The translations under genes and the position numbers were made by a program. Of a stretch of DNA of 64,000 nucleotides, positions 8,749-16,608 are shown piece by piece. Position 1 is the stretch's first letter; the number at the start of each line of letters is the position of its first letter. Source of the DNA: Agromyces mediolanus (GTDB taxonomy: Bacteria; Actinomycetota; Actinomycetes; Actinomycetales; Microbacteriaceae); NCBI RefSeq assembly GCF_014648575.1, contig NZ_BMRJ01000002.1, positions 697,736-761,735 on the forward strand, written 5' to 3'. The notes beneath the pieces were generated by a model. The model saw only the letters and a list, made by a program, of their open reading frames with translations, ran no database searches and was not told the DNA's origin.

Positions 8749-8794
8749 TTGTGTGTCGCGGCATCGACGCCCGGCCGAACAGAATCGGGGAATC

Positions 8795-8959
8795 ATGAGC
8801 CTGGCGAGGTCGGGGAGCACCGCGGTGAACGTGAACGACTGGCGCTCCAGTGCCACGCTCGGCACCAACGTCGCGCGCAACTGGTACTCCACCCAGCAGG
8901 CCGGCAACTGGGGTGTCAGTGCCCCGAGCGTCGCGGCGGCGTCCGCGTCGTGCGGCTGA
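8795..8959 (+). CDS. Small peptide of unknown function (54 aa), possible bacteriocin/RiPP-like precursor
   Basis: A 54-residue peptide, rich in Ser, Ala, Asn and Thr, with a single Cys near the end (the last residues are SVAAASASCG). It has no signal peptide and no family I recognise. It has its own strong promoter, GGGGAA before the ATG, and a lipoprotein gene 8 bases downstream. A remnant of an FtsX-type exporter lies on the other side. Composition and context resemble peptide-export loci, but no modification enzyme is present, so the bacteriocin idea is only inference. It could also be a small structural or regulatory peptide. Confidence 0.45.
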   Translation: MSLARSGSTAVNVNDWRSSATLGTNVARNWYSTQQAGNWGVSAPSVAAASASCG

Positions 8960-8967
8960 CGGCGGGC

Positions 8968-9573
8968 ATGGCGGATCGCGCCGCGTTCCGCTGCGTCGTC
9001 GCGGCGGTGATCGCGAGCACCGCGGTTCTCCTCGCCGCTTGCTCGGGTCAGGCATCCCCGCCCGACGAACGTTCGGATCCGAGCAGTGCCGCGGACTACG
9101 GCTATTTGAGCGAGGTCGACTCCGAAGGCCTGCTCGGCGGGCGGACCGTTTCGCAGGTCCTCAGCCAGGCGATGTACGACTGCATGGTGGACGCGGGCTG
9201 GGTGAACCTCACCGTGGCGGACGACGGCAGCATGAGCGGGGAGGTCCCCGCCGCGCAATCGGAGCAGTACGACACGGACTTCGCCGACTGCCAGGCCCAG
9301 GTGGACCTCAACTATCCGATTCCGGAGATGACCGAGAGCGCGATCCGGGAGCGGTACGCGCGCGAAGTCGAGGCGCGGGATTGCCTGATCGCGCAAGGCT
9401 ACTCCGTGAGCGAGCCGCCGTCCGAGCAGGTCTGGGTGGAGACGTTCACGAGCGACCCGGCCAGCTTGTGGCTGCCGTACTTCGAAGTCTTCACGCAAGC
9501 GCAGCTGAGTGCATCCGAGGAGAAGGAACTCAAGCGAGCGTGCCCGGACCCCGGCGACCGCTTCTACACGTAG
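8968..9573 (+). CDS. Secreted lipoprotein, unknown function
   Basis: 201 aa: basic N-terminus, hydrophobic stretch, and lipobox LLAAC, so it is probably anchored to the outer face of the membrane. The mature part has four Cys in short blocks (YDCMVDAGW, FADCQAQ, RDCLIAQGY, RACPDP), which suggests two disulfides. A GTG at 8950 is an alternative start overlapping the peptide gene. This type of acidic lipoprotein is often seen next to MacB-type ABC exporters in actinobacteria (recollection), which fits the permease remnant nearby. No enzymatic motif is visible. Confidence 0.7.
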   Translation: MADRAAFRCVVAAVIASTAVLLAACSGQASPPDERSDPSSAADYGYLSEVDSEGLLGGRTVSQVLSQAMYDCMVDAGWVNLTVADDGSMSGEVPAAQSEQYDTDFADCQAQVDLNYPIPEMTESAIRERYAREVEARDCLIAQGYSVSEPPSEQVWVETFTSDPASLWLPYFEVFTQAQLSASEEKELKRACPDPGDRFYT

Positions 9574-9692
9574 ACGTCGAGGGCGGCTCGGCGGTCGGCG
9601 GCGCTCCCGTCCGACGGGGACGGGATGCCTCTCCGAGTGTCGGCGGGAGGCCGTACCCTGGAGGGAGGGTCGAAACTGACGAGGAGCGAGCG

Positions 9693-10157
9693 ATGAGCGA
9701 GACGAACACGGGATCCATGGCCGAGGCCGAGGCGATCCACGCCGCCATCGAGTGCCCCGACTGCTTCGTCGAGCTGCAGCGCGACGGGCACTGGTGGATG
9801 GCCCGCCCGGCCGGCTCGCGACTCGTCGGCCTCGTCGTCTCGCGCGACGACATGCCCTCGATCGTCGAGCAGCGCGACGACCTCACGCACTTCGGGGTCG
9901 CCATCTCCGACTTCCGTCACCCGGCTCCCGAGAACCTGTCCGAGTCGTGGGAGCAGCGGCTCGCGCGCTTCTTCGGCACGCTCAAGAGCGGCGACGTGCT
10001 CGTGGTCGCCACCGTGCACGCGCTCGGCCGCGACGTCGACGAAGAGCTGCGCACGCTCGCCGAGCTCCGCCGCCGCGGCGTCGTCGTCAAGGTGCTCAGC
10101 CACGGCGCGCGCCACCTCGCCGACACGGGGCTCGAGGGCACCGGGCTCGAGGCCTAG
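9693..10157 (+). CDS. Protein with resolvase-like C-terminal domain
   Basis: 154 aa. The second half (SGDVLVVATVHALGRDVDEE, then LAELRRRGVVVKVL) is very like the end of the serine-recombinase catalytic domain, where LDRLGRS and a helix-strand follow. The first half (MSETNTGSMAEAEAIHAAIE, then WWMARPAGSRLVGLVVSRDD) lacks the usual YxRVS segment with the nucleophilic Ser. There is no DNA-binding domain. It is therefore not an active recombinase; it may be a domesticated fold. GAGGAG precedes the ATG. No mobile-element ends are visible around it. Confidence 0.6.
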   Translation: MSETNTGSMAEAEAIHAAIECPDCFVELQRDGHWWMARPAGSRLVGLVVSRDDMPSIVEQRDDLTHFGVAISDFRHPAPENLSESWEQRLARFFGTLKSGDVLVVATVHALGRDVDEELRTLAELRRRGVVVKVLSHGARHLADTGLEGTGLEA

Positions 10158-10185
10158 CGCGGCGCGATCCTGACGGGCGCTCGGC

Positions 10186-10389
10186 TCAGCCGAGCGCGAT
10201 CCACCAGCCGATGCACGCCACCATGGCGAGCAGCAGCGCCCCGAGCGCGACGCCCGTGCGCACGATGCGGCGACGGCTCAGCGTGCCAGGGTCGAGCGAC
10301 GAGCGCGAGAAGCGGTCGAGGTTCGGGCTGACGGCCTGGAACGGCGGCTCGCTCGACGGCGGGATGCCGCCGCCCTCGTTCCGGTCCAT
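10186..10389 (-). CDS. Small single-pass membrane protein
   Basis: 67 aa: a polar N-terminal 40 residues rich in Ser and Pro, basic residues SRRRIVR, then one hydrophobic helix (GVALGALLLAMVACIGWWIALG) to the C-terminus, giving a tail-anchored topology. TACCAT ends six bases before the ATG, which indicates a leaderless transcript. No family recognised; typical of the small membrane proteins found in Microbacteriaceae. Confidence 0.6.
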   Translation of the reverse strand: MDRNEGGGIPPSSEPPFQAVSPNLDRFSRSSLDPGTLSRRRIVRTGVALGALLLAMVACIGWWIALG

Positions 10390-10444
10390 GCGTGCATGGT
10401 AGCTCCGAACCGGGGCGCCCGGTATCCTGCCGCGCGAGGTGGGG

Positions 10445-11719
10445 TTACTGCCCCTTGACCTCGGCGAGGCTCTCGCGCACGATCTCCAGGCCGCGGCGCA
10501 GTTCCTCGTCGGTGATGGTCAGCGCGGGCAGGAACTTCAGCACCTCGTCGTGCGCGCCCGAGGTCTCGATCACGAGGCCGCGCGCGAACGCCGCCTTCGA
10601 GATGCGGCCGGCGAGCCCGCGGTCGAGCTCGCAGACGAGGCCGTACATGAGGCCGCGGCCGCGCACGCGGAGCTCGAGCTCGGGGTGCTCGGCCGCGATC
10701 GCCTCCAGCTCGCCGCGCAGCAACACCGACTTGCGGGCCACCTCGCTCGTGAAGGCGTCGTCGGCCCAGTAGCGTTCGAGCGCGACGCGCGCGGTGACGA
10801 AGGCGAGGTTGTTGCCGCGGAAGGTGCCGGTGTGCGCACCCGGCTGCCAGACGTCGACCTCGGGGCGCAGCAGCACGAGCGACATCGGCAGGCCGGAGCC
10901 CGAGATCGACTTCGAGACGGTCACGAGGTCGGGCACGATGTTCGCGGCCTCGAAGGCGAAGAAGGTGCCGGTGCGGCCGACGCCGGCCTGGATCTCGTCG
11001 AGGATCAGCAGGATGCCGCGCTCCGCCGTGATCGCCCGCAGCCGCTGCAGCCACGGCACGCTCGCGACGTTGATGCCGCCCTCGCCCTGCACCGCCTCGA
11101 CGATGACGGCGGCGGGCAGGTCGAGGCCCGAGCCCGGGTCGTCGAGCATCTTCTCGAGCAGGTCGAGGGTGTCGACGCCGTCGCCGAGGTAGCCGTCGTA
11201 GGGCAGGCGCACGACGTCGTCGAGGCCGACGCCGGCGGCGCCGCGGTAGTGGCTGTTGCCCGTCGCGGCGAGCGCGCCGAGGCTCAGCCCGTGGAAGGCG
11301 TTCGTGAACGCCACGATGGTCTGCCGGCCGGTCGCCTGCCGGGCGACCTTGAGGGCGGCCTCGACGGCGTTCGCGCCGGTCGGGCCGGTGAACTGGAGCT
11401 TGTGGTCGAAGCCGCGGGGCTCGAGCACGAGGCGTTCGAAGGCCTCGATGAAGGCGCGCTTCGAGGAGGTGGCCATGTCGAGGCCGTGCATGATGCCGCC
11501 GCGCTCGAGCTCGGCGATGAGCGCCTCGGTGAACGCCGGGTTGTTGTGCCCGTAGTTCAGCACGCCCGCGCCCGCGAAGAAGTCGAGGTACTCGCGCCCG
11601 TCGGCGTCGATGATGGTCGAGCCGCTCGCACGGTCGAACACGGTCGGGAAGGCGCGCACGTAGCCGCGCACCTCGGACTCGCGGCGGGTGAAGACGTCAA
11701 GGTTCGCGGCATCGCTCAT
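10445..11719 (-). CDS. ectB: Class III aminotransferase, diaminobutyrate-2-oxoglutarate transaminase (EctB) family
   Basis: 424 aa with the usual length and order of EctB: the N-terminal ESEVRGY and FPTVFDRASGS, FTGPTGANAVEAALK for cofactor phosphate, DEIQAG (Asp241) holding the pyridine ring, and the PLP lysine Lys270 in VSKSISG. The enzyme makes L-2,4-diaminobutyrate from aspartate semialdehyde, the first committed step to ectoine. EctA and EctC are not in the window. It stands beside an ABC importer instead, so it may serve another purpose (a diaminobutyrate-containing product, or use of an imported amine). Family call firm, pathway open. Confidence 0.75.
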   Translation of the reverse strand: MSDAANLDVFTRRESEVRGYVRAFPTVFDRASGSTIIDADGREYLDFFAGAGVLNYGHNNPAFTEALIAELERGGIMHGLDMATSSKRAFIEAFERLVLEPRGFDHKLQFTGPTGANAVEAALKVARQATGRQTIVAFTNAFHGLSLGALAATGNSHYRGAAGVGLDDVVRLPYDGYLGDGVDTLDLLEKMLDDPGSGLDLPAAVIVEAVQGEGGINVASVPWLQRLRAITAERGILLILDEIQAGVGRTGTFFAFEAANIVPDLVTVSKSISGSGLPMSLVLLRPEVDVWQPGAHTGTFRGNNLAFVTARVALERYWADDAFTSEVARKSVLLRGELEAIAAEHPELELRVRGRGLMYGLVCELDRGLAGRISKAAFARGLVIETSGAHDEVLKFLPALTITDEELRRGLEIVRESLAEVKGQ

Positions 11720-11811
11720 GGCGGACGGACTCCTCTGCGGGATCGACGGAAGGCGGTGCTCCGAGCCTAGAGCCTCCGCCTGGGAGCGGGCGCGCAGCCG
11801 GGCAGCCCGGG

Positions 11812-12891
11812 TCATCCCTCCCGCGGGCGCACCGCGACGGGCGCGGGCTCGATGCCGAGCGTCACCCGCTCGTCGAACTCCACCCGCTCGCCGACCGCGT
11901 GCTGCATGCGCAGCAGCTGCCCGCCCGCGGTGCGGAGCACGGTGCGCCGCACGCTGCCGAGGAAGGTGCTCTCGAGCACCACGGCGTCGATCGGTCCGCC
12001 GAGGCGCACGTTCTCCGGCCGCACGAACGCTTCGGCCGAGCCATCCGCCGACTCGCCGACGATGGGGAGGCGGATGCCGAGCACCTCCGCGACCCCGCCG
12101 TCGACGGTGCACGGCAGCACGCTCGACAGGCCGACGAACTCGGCGACGTGCGCCGTCGCGGGCCGCAGGTAGAGCTCCTCCGGCGTGCCGATCTGGTCGA
12201 TGCGCCCGGCGTTCATCACCGCGATCCGGTCGGAGACGGCGAGGGCCTCCTCCTGGTCGTGGGTCACGAACACGGTCGTGATGCCGAGGCGCAGTTGGAT
12301 GCGGCGGATCTCGTCGCGCAGGGTCACGCGCACCTTCGCGTCGAGCGCCGAGAGCGGCTCGTCGAGCAGCAGCACCCGGGGCTCGGTGACGAGCGCGCGG
12401 GCGAGGGCCACGCGCTGCTGCTGCCCGCCCGAGAGCTGGTGCGGGAAGCGCTCGCCGAAGCCGGTGAGCCCGACGAGGGCGAGGGCGTCCCGCACCCGCT
12501 CGGCGGCCTCGCGCTTGGCGATCTTCCGCATCCGCAGCCCGAAGGCGGTGTTCGCGGTGACGTCGAGGTGCGGGAAGAGCGAGTACGCCTGGAACACCAT
12601 GCCGAGGTCGCGGCGGTTCGTCGGCACCGCCGAGACGTCGGCGCCGCCGATGCGCACGGTGCCGCCGTTCGCGCGCTCGAGCCCGGCGAGCACCCGCAGC
12701 GCCGTCGTCTTGCCGCAGCCGGAGGGACCCAGCAGGGAGACGAACTCGCCGGGCTGGATGGCGAGGTCGAGGCCGTGCAGCACCCGGGTCCGCCCGTAGT
12801 CCTTGACGACGCCCTCGAAGGCGACGGCCGAGCCGGTGCGGGCCCCGGCGAGGATCGCGTTGTCGGCGGTCGCGATGGCGGTGTCGGTCAT
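11812..12891 (-). CDS. ABC transporter ATP-binding protein (PotA/FbpC-like)
   Basis: 359 aa. Walker A GPSGCGKT, Q-loop VFQAYSLFPH, signature LSGGQQQR, Walker B VLLLDEPLSALD and the His switch VFVTHD are all present. The C-terminal 110 residues form a TOBE regulatory region, as in polyamine, iron and 2-aminoethylphosphonate importers. It energises the two permeases encoded directly upstream, and its ATG overlaps the permease stop (ATGA). Confidence 0.85.
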   Translation of the reverse strand: MTDTAIATADNAILAGARTGSAVAFEGVVKDYGRTRVLHGLDLAIQPGEFVSLLGPSGCGKTTALRVLAGLERANGGTVRIGGADVSAVPTNRRDLGMVFQAYSLFPHLDVTANTAFGLRMRKIAKREAAERVRDALALVGLTGFGERFPHQLSGGQQQRVALARALVTEPRVLLLDEPLSALDAKVRVTLRDEIRRIQLRLGITTVFVTHDQEEALAVSDRIAVMNAGRIDQIGTPEELYLRPATAHVAEFVGLSSVLPCTVDGGVAEVLGIRLPIVGESADGSAEAFVRPENVRLGGPIDAVVLESTFLGSVRRTVLRTAGGQLLRMQHAVGERVEFDERVTLGIEPAPVAVRPREG

Positions 12892-13715
12892 GGCTGGTCC
12901 TTCGGGGGTCGGCTGGAGCGTCGGGCGCGCGGGGCCCCGCCGCCGATGCGCCCGATGGCGACGAGCAGCACGAAGGCGAAGGCGAGCGCGAGGAGAGAGA
13001 GGATGACCGAGGCGTACGGGTCCTGCTTGCCGACGACGACGAGCGCCGTCTGCAGGTTCTGCCGGTTCAGCAGCGAGGCGATCGTGAACTCGCCGAGCAC
13101 GACCGCGACGGAGATGAGCGAGGCGGCGAGCAGCCCGGGGCGGAGGTTCGGGGCGAGCACGCGCAGCAGCACCGCGGGCCAGCTCGCGCCGAGCGAACGG
13201 GCCGCCTCGGCGAGGACGCGCAGCTCGGTCGCGTCGATCGCGGCCTGGATGGCCCGGTACGCGAACGGCAGCACGGTGACGCCGTAGGCGAAGGCGAGCG
13301 GCCAGATGCCGGTGCCGATCGTGCGGCCGATGGCGAGGTAGATCGGGGCGAGGCCGACGACGAGCACGATCGCGGGGATCGAGATGGGGAGCAGCGCGAG
13401 GAACTCGAACGGGCGCTTCAGCTTGGGGAAGCGCAGCTCGACGAGCACCATCGTGGGCGCGAGCAGCAGCACGATCGCGACGGTCACGACGGCGAGCACG
13501 ACCGAGTTGCCGAGGCCGGTCCAGATGGGCCGGTACGTGCCCGCCTTCGCCGGGTCGAAGAGCTCGATCCAGTGCACGAGGGAGTGGCCGCCCGTCGTCG
13601 CGTCACGGAGCGTGTACTCCGCCATCGACACGATCGGGATCGCGAACAGCACGATGATCGCGAGCCCGATCAGCCAGCGCACGGCGGGGTGCGGGGCGAA
13701 GCCGCGGGCAGTCAT
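12888..13715 (-). CDS. ABC transporter permease (PotC-like)
   Basis: 275 aa with six membrane helices and the EAA-type loop (EAARSLGASWPAVLLRVLAPNLRPGL) that contacts the ATPase. It is the second of two permeases and overlaps its neighbours on both sides by four bases, so the four transporter genes form one coupled operon. The start is the ATG at the ATGA overlap; longer upstream frames are antisense noise. Confidence 0.85.
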   Translation of the reverse strand: MTARGFAPHPAVRWLIGLAIIVLFAIPIVSMAEYTLRDATTGGHSLVHWIELFDPAKAGTYRPIWTGLGNSVVLAVVTVAIVLLLAPTMVLVELRFPKLKRPFEFLALLPISIPAIVLVVGLAPIYLAIGRTIGTGIWPLAFAYGVTVLPFAYRAIQAAIDATELRVLAEAARSLGASWPAVLLRVLAPNLRPGLLAASLISVAVVLGEFTIASLLNRQNLQTALVVVGKQDPYASVILSLLALAFAFVLLVAIGRIGGGAPRARRSSRPPKDQP

Positions 13716-14638
13716 CGCTGCCACCTGGCGGCGCGGCGCTGCACGAGGGCGTAGAGCGACATCGTCACCGCCATCACGACGATCATGCCGAGCGCGAGGG
13801 CGCCGGCGAGGTTCTCCCGGCCGAGGAGCGTCTCGCTCGTGAGCGCGGTGCGGATCTGCAGCGGCACGATCTGCGAGCCCTGGCTCGCGAGGGCCGCGGC
13901 GGTCGCGTACGAGGAGAACGCGTTCGCGAACAGCAGCAGCAGGCTCGCGAGGAACGACGGGGCGAGGACGGGGATGCCGATGTGCCGCCAGAAGCCCGGG
14001 CGGGTGCCGCCGAGCGTGAGGTTCGCCTCGGCCCACTGCGGGCGGAGCGCGCTCATGGCGGGCATGAAGGTGATCACCATGAGCGGCACCTGGAAGAAGA
14101 GGTAGGGCAGGATGAGCCCGGGCAGGCCGTAGATCCAGGCGCCCTCGGCGAACAGGTCGATGCCGAGGCGGTCCTTCAGGGTGAGCGTGACGAGCCCCTG
14201 CAGGCCGATCGTCGCGATGAAGGCGAAGGCGAGCATGACGCCGCCGAACTGCGCGAGCACCCCGCTCGCGGCGTCGACGAGCCGGCGGGTGCGACCGGTC
14301 TCTGGCAGTCCCGCCATCGCGTAGCAGGCGAGCGCGCCGAGGAGCGCGCCGCCCACGGCGGTGAGCGCCGAGAGCCAGGCGGAGTTCGCGAAGGTCTGCA
14401 CGATCACCGGGTCGACGAGGGCGGCGACGTTCGAGAGCGTGAAGCTCCCGTCGTCGTCGACGAAGCCGCTCGCGACGGTCAGGACCGTGGGCAGAGCGAG
14501 GAAGATCAGCAGGTAGGCGGCGAAGGGCACGAGGCCGAGCACCGCCGCGGCGCCGGAGCCGAGGCGCCGCCGGGGCGGAGGGAGCTCCTCCGTCCCGGCG
14601 GCGTCGACGAGCGGTGCCGCGGGAGCGGCGACGGTCAT
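13712..14638 (-). CDS. ABC transporter permease (PotB-like)
   Basis: 308 aa with six helices and an EAA-like loop (EANLTLGGTRPGFWRHIGIPVLAPSF). With the next gene it forms the membrane channel of a type I importer. The N-terminal 45 residues are a soluble extension. The start lies two bases after the binding-protein stop codon. Confidence 0.85.
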   Translation of the reverse strand: MTVAAPAAPLVDAAGTEELPPPRRRLGSGAAAVLGLVPFAAYLLIFLALPTVLTVASGFVDDDGSFTLSNVAALVDPVIVQTFANSAWLSALTAVGGALLGALACYAMAGLPETGRTRRLVDAASGVLAQFGGVMLAFAFIATIGLQGLVTLTLKDRLGIDLFAEGAWIYGLPGLILPYLFFQVPLMVITFMPAMSALRPQWAEANLTLGGTRPGFWRHIGIPVLAPSFLASLLLLFANAFSSYATAAALASQGSQIVPLQIRTALTSETLLGRENLAGALALGMIVVMAVTMSLYALVQRRAARWQR

Positions 14639-14640
14639 GC

Positions 14641-15768
14641 TCAGCCGACCGCCGCAGCCCACTTCTCGCCGAGCAGGGTGCCGGCGTTCGTCGACTGCTC
14701 CTCGGTCGGCACGACCGTGTCCTCCGGCGCCTCGGGGAGCGCGTCGAAGAGCTTCTGGTCGATGGTGCCGGCGTCGGCCATGGCCTCGGCGCGGACGGGG
14801 CGGGCGCCGCCCTTCAGCCAGAGGTTCTGCACCTCGTCGCTGTAGAGGAACTCCTGCCAGAGCCGGGCCGCCGCCGGGTGCGGGGCGTCCGCGTTGATGG
14901 CCTGGTTGTAGTAGCCGGCGTAGCCGGTGCCCGGGAGGATCACCGTCTTCCAGCTCGGGTTGTCGGCCGTGTGCGCGGCGTTCAGGTAGTCCCAGTCGAA
15001 GACGACGGGGGTCTCGCCCGAGGTGACCGTCGCGGTCGTGACGTCGACCTTCAGCAGGTTGCCCGCCTGATTCAGCTGCTGGAAGAAGTCGATGCCGGGC
15101 TGGAAGTCGTCGAGGGTGCCGTCCGACTGCACGGTCGCGAGGCCCACGGCGGCGAACGCGGCGCCCGCCTGGGTCGGGTCGCCGTTGATCGCGACGGCGC
15201 CCTTGTAGTCGGCGCCGAGCAGCGCGTCGAGGCTCGCCGGCTCGGCGTACTTCGCCGAGTCGTAGCCGATCGACATGTACCCGCCGTAGTCGCCGACGAA
15301 GAGGCCGGAGGGCTCCTTCAGCTCGGCGGGGATGTCGTCCCAGGTGGCGACCTGGTACGGCGCGAACTGCTTCGTGTTCTGCAGCGCGACGGTGAGGCCG
15401 ACATCGAACACGTCGGGTGCGGTGTCGAGGCCCGCGTTCGTCTCGGCGGCCTGGATCTCCTCGGCGCTGGACGCGTCGGGGGAGGCCTCGTTGATCGTGA
15501 TCTCCGGGTACTTCTCGGCGAAGAGGTCGAGGATCTCGCCGTAGTTCGCCCAGTCGCGCGGCAGCGCGATGACGTTCAGCTGGCCCTCGGCCTTCGCGGC
15601 CTCCTCGAGCGCGGCGAGATCGCCGAAGTCGGCGAGGCTCGTGGCCGTCGCGGCATCCGTCCCGCCGTCGCCGCCCGCGGCGTCGGCCGAGCCGCCGGCG
15701 CAGCCGGCGAGGCCGAGCACGACCGCGGTCGACAGGGCGAGCGCACCGAGTGCGTAGTGCTTCTTCAA
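14641..15768 (-). CDS. ABC transporter substrate-binding lipoprotein
   Basis: 375 aa. Signal peptide with lipobox LGLAGC, then a type II periplasmic-binding fold (LNVIALPRDWANYGEILDLF...). The family is that of polyamine, ferric iron and 2-aminoethylphosphonate binding proteins; the ligand cannot be fixed by eye. TTG start: GGAGG lies at the right distance and there is no ATG or GTG nearer. First gene of the operon. The EctB-like gene downstream may act on what is imported. Confidence 0.8.
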   Translation of the reverse strand: MKKHYALGALALSTAVVLGLAGCAGGSADAAGGDGGTDAATATSLADFGDLAALEEAAKAEGQLNVIALPRDWANYGEILDLFAEKYPEITINEASPDASSAEEIQAAETNAGLDTAPDVFDVGLTVALQNTKQFAPYQVATWDDIPAELKEPSGLFVGDYGGYMSIGYDSAKYAEPASLDALLGADYKGAVAINGDPTQAGAAFAAVGLATVQSDGTLDDFQPGIDFFQQLNQAGNLLKVDVTTATVTSGETPVVFDWDYLNAAHTADNPSWKTVILPGTGYAGYYNQAINADAPHPAAARLWQEFLYSDEVQNLWLKGGARPVRAEAMADAGTIDQKLFDALPEAPEDTVVPTEEQSTNAGTLLGEKWAAAVG

Positions 15769-15893
15769 CGCGTGTCCTCCGTCTGGCGCCGGGCCGCCCG
15801 AGCTGTGGAGCGGGCGTCGGGACCGCAGCGCCAGAGCGAAGCTAGGAGCCGAAGGAGGACGGTCGGGAGTGCGGCGGTGAATGCGCGGTGAAC

Positions 15894-16184
15894 TCAGCGG
15901 TTCGGGTTCGTGTCCTTGCCGTCGAGCCAGAGCGTGTCGGTGGCGTCGCGGTGCACGCCGTCGGTGCCGACGTGCTTCTGGCTGATCTTCGGCCCCTTGG
16001 TGATGACGTGCACGAGCGCCATGGCGTGGCCCTGGCCGAGGCCGTAGTCGGCCTTCAGCCAGGCCACGATCGGCGCGGCCTTGGTGGTCTCGTCGAAGCC
16101 CTGCTCGTGGGCCAGCTCGAGGAACTGGCGGGGCGTCAGCCCCGTCTTCGTCTCGATGTTGTCGAGGTAGCTCTGGAACGACAT
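15894..16184 (-). CDS. DUF4287 domain protein
   Basis: 96 aa, nearly all one domain: MSFQSYLDNIETKTGLTPRQF at the start and LGQGHAMALVHV in the middle are the hallmarks of DUF4287. The C-terminus ends with a charged tail. It is a small soluble protein, role unknown; such domains are often fused to or found beside DUF5655 proteins. AGGGAG precedes the ATG. It lies just after the cupin gene on the same strand and may be co-transcribed with it. Confidence 0.8.
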   Translation of the reverse strand: MSFQSYLDNIETKTGLTPRQFLELAHEQGFDETTKAAPIVAWLKADYGLGQGHAMALVHVITKGPKISQKHVGTDGVHRDATDTLWLDGKDTNPNR

Positions 16185-16197
16185 GCGGTGCTCCCTG

Positions 16198-16219
16198 GTG
16201 GTCGGTGGTCGGTGGTCGG
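16198..16219. repeat. Short 7-bp tandem repeat (GTCGGTG)
   Basis: Three to four tandem copies of GTCGGTG between the cupin and DUF4287 genes. A simple slippage-prone tract upstream of the DUF4287 ribosome site; no function seen. Confidence 0.5.
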
Positions 16220-16226
16220 CGGGTGG

Positions 16227-16562
16227 TCAGGAGGTCTGGACGATGGTGTCGGAGGCGTGGATGCCGATGAGGCGCAGCTTGCCCGGCCCGGCGTTCACGA
16301 AGCCGTGCCAGGTGTTCGGCGGCACGGTGGCGGTGTCGCCGTCGTGCAGTTCGAGCTCCTCGTCCCCGATCGTGGCACGTGCGGTGCCCTCGATGACGAG
16401 CCACGTCTCGTGGTACGGATGCCAGTGCCGCTCGGCGCCCTCGCCGGGCTGGTTGTCGACGAAGAAGTACGAGATGGCGGCCTCGTGCTCGCGGCCCTCG
16501 AAGCGGCGCGTGCCGCGGGTGCCGATGCGGAGTTCCTCGGCGGTGACGATGTGTGCTGACAT
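16227..16562 (-). CDS. Cupin domain protein
   Basis: 111 aa forming a single cupin barrel. The first metal motif is seen in GAERHWHPYHETWLVIEG (His-x-His...Glu type) and the second in PPNTWHGFVNAG. Such proteins bind a metal and act as small dioxygenases, isomerases or sensors. Divergent from an ArsR-like regulator with about 46 bases between the starts, which makes this its likely target. Substrate unknown. Confidence 0.8.
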   Translation of the reverse strand: MSAHIVTAEELRIGTRGTRRFEGREHEAAISYFFVDNQPGEGAERHWHPYHETWLVIEGTARATIGDEELELHDGDTATVPPNTWHGFVNAGPGKLRLIGIHASDTIVQTS

Positions 16563-16608
16563 GCCATGAGCTTCCGCCCGAGGCATCCGCGCTCGGTAGT
16601 CTTTCGAT

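Noticed and set aside
8719-8967. Extended start for the lipoprotein
   Set aside because: It would place 83 low-quality residues before the signal peptide and overlap the 54-aa peptide in another frame.
9693-10157. Active transposon resolvase
   Set aside because: The nucleophilic-serine segment and DNA-binding domain are missing, and there are no terminal repeats.
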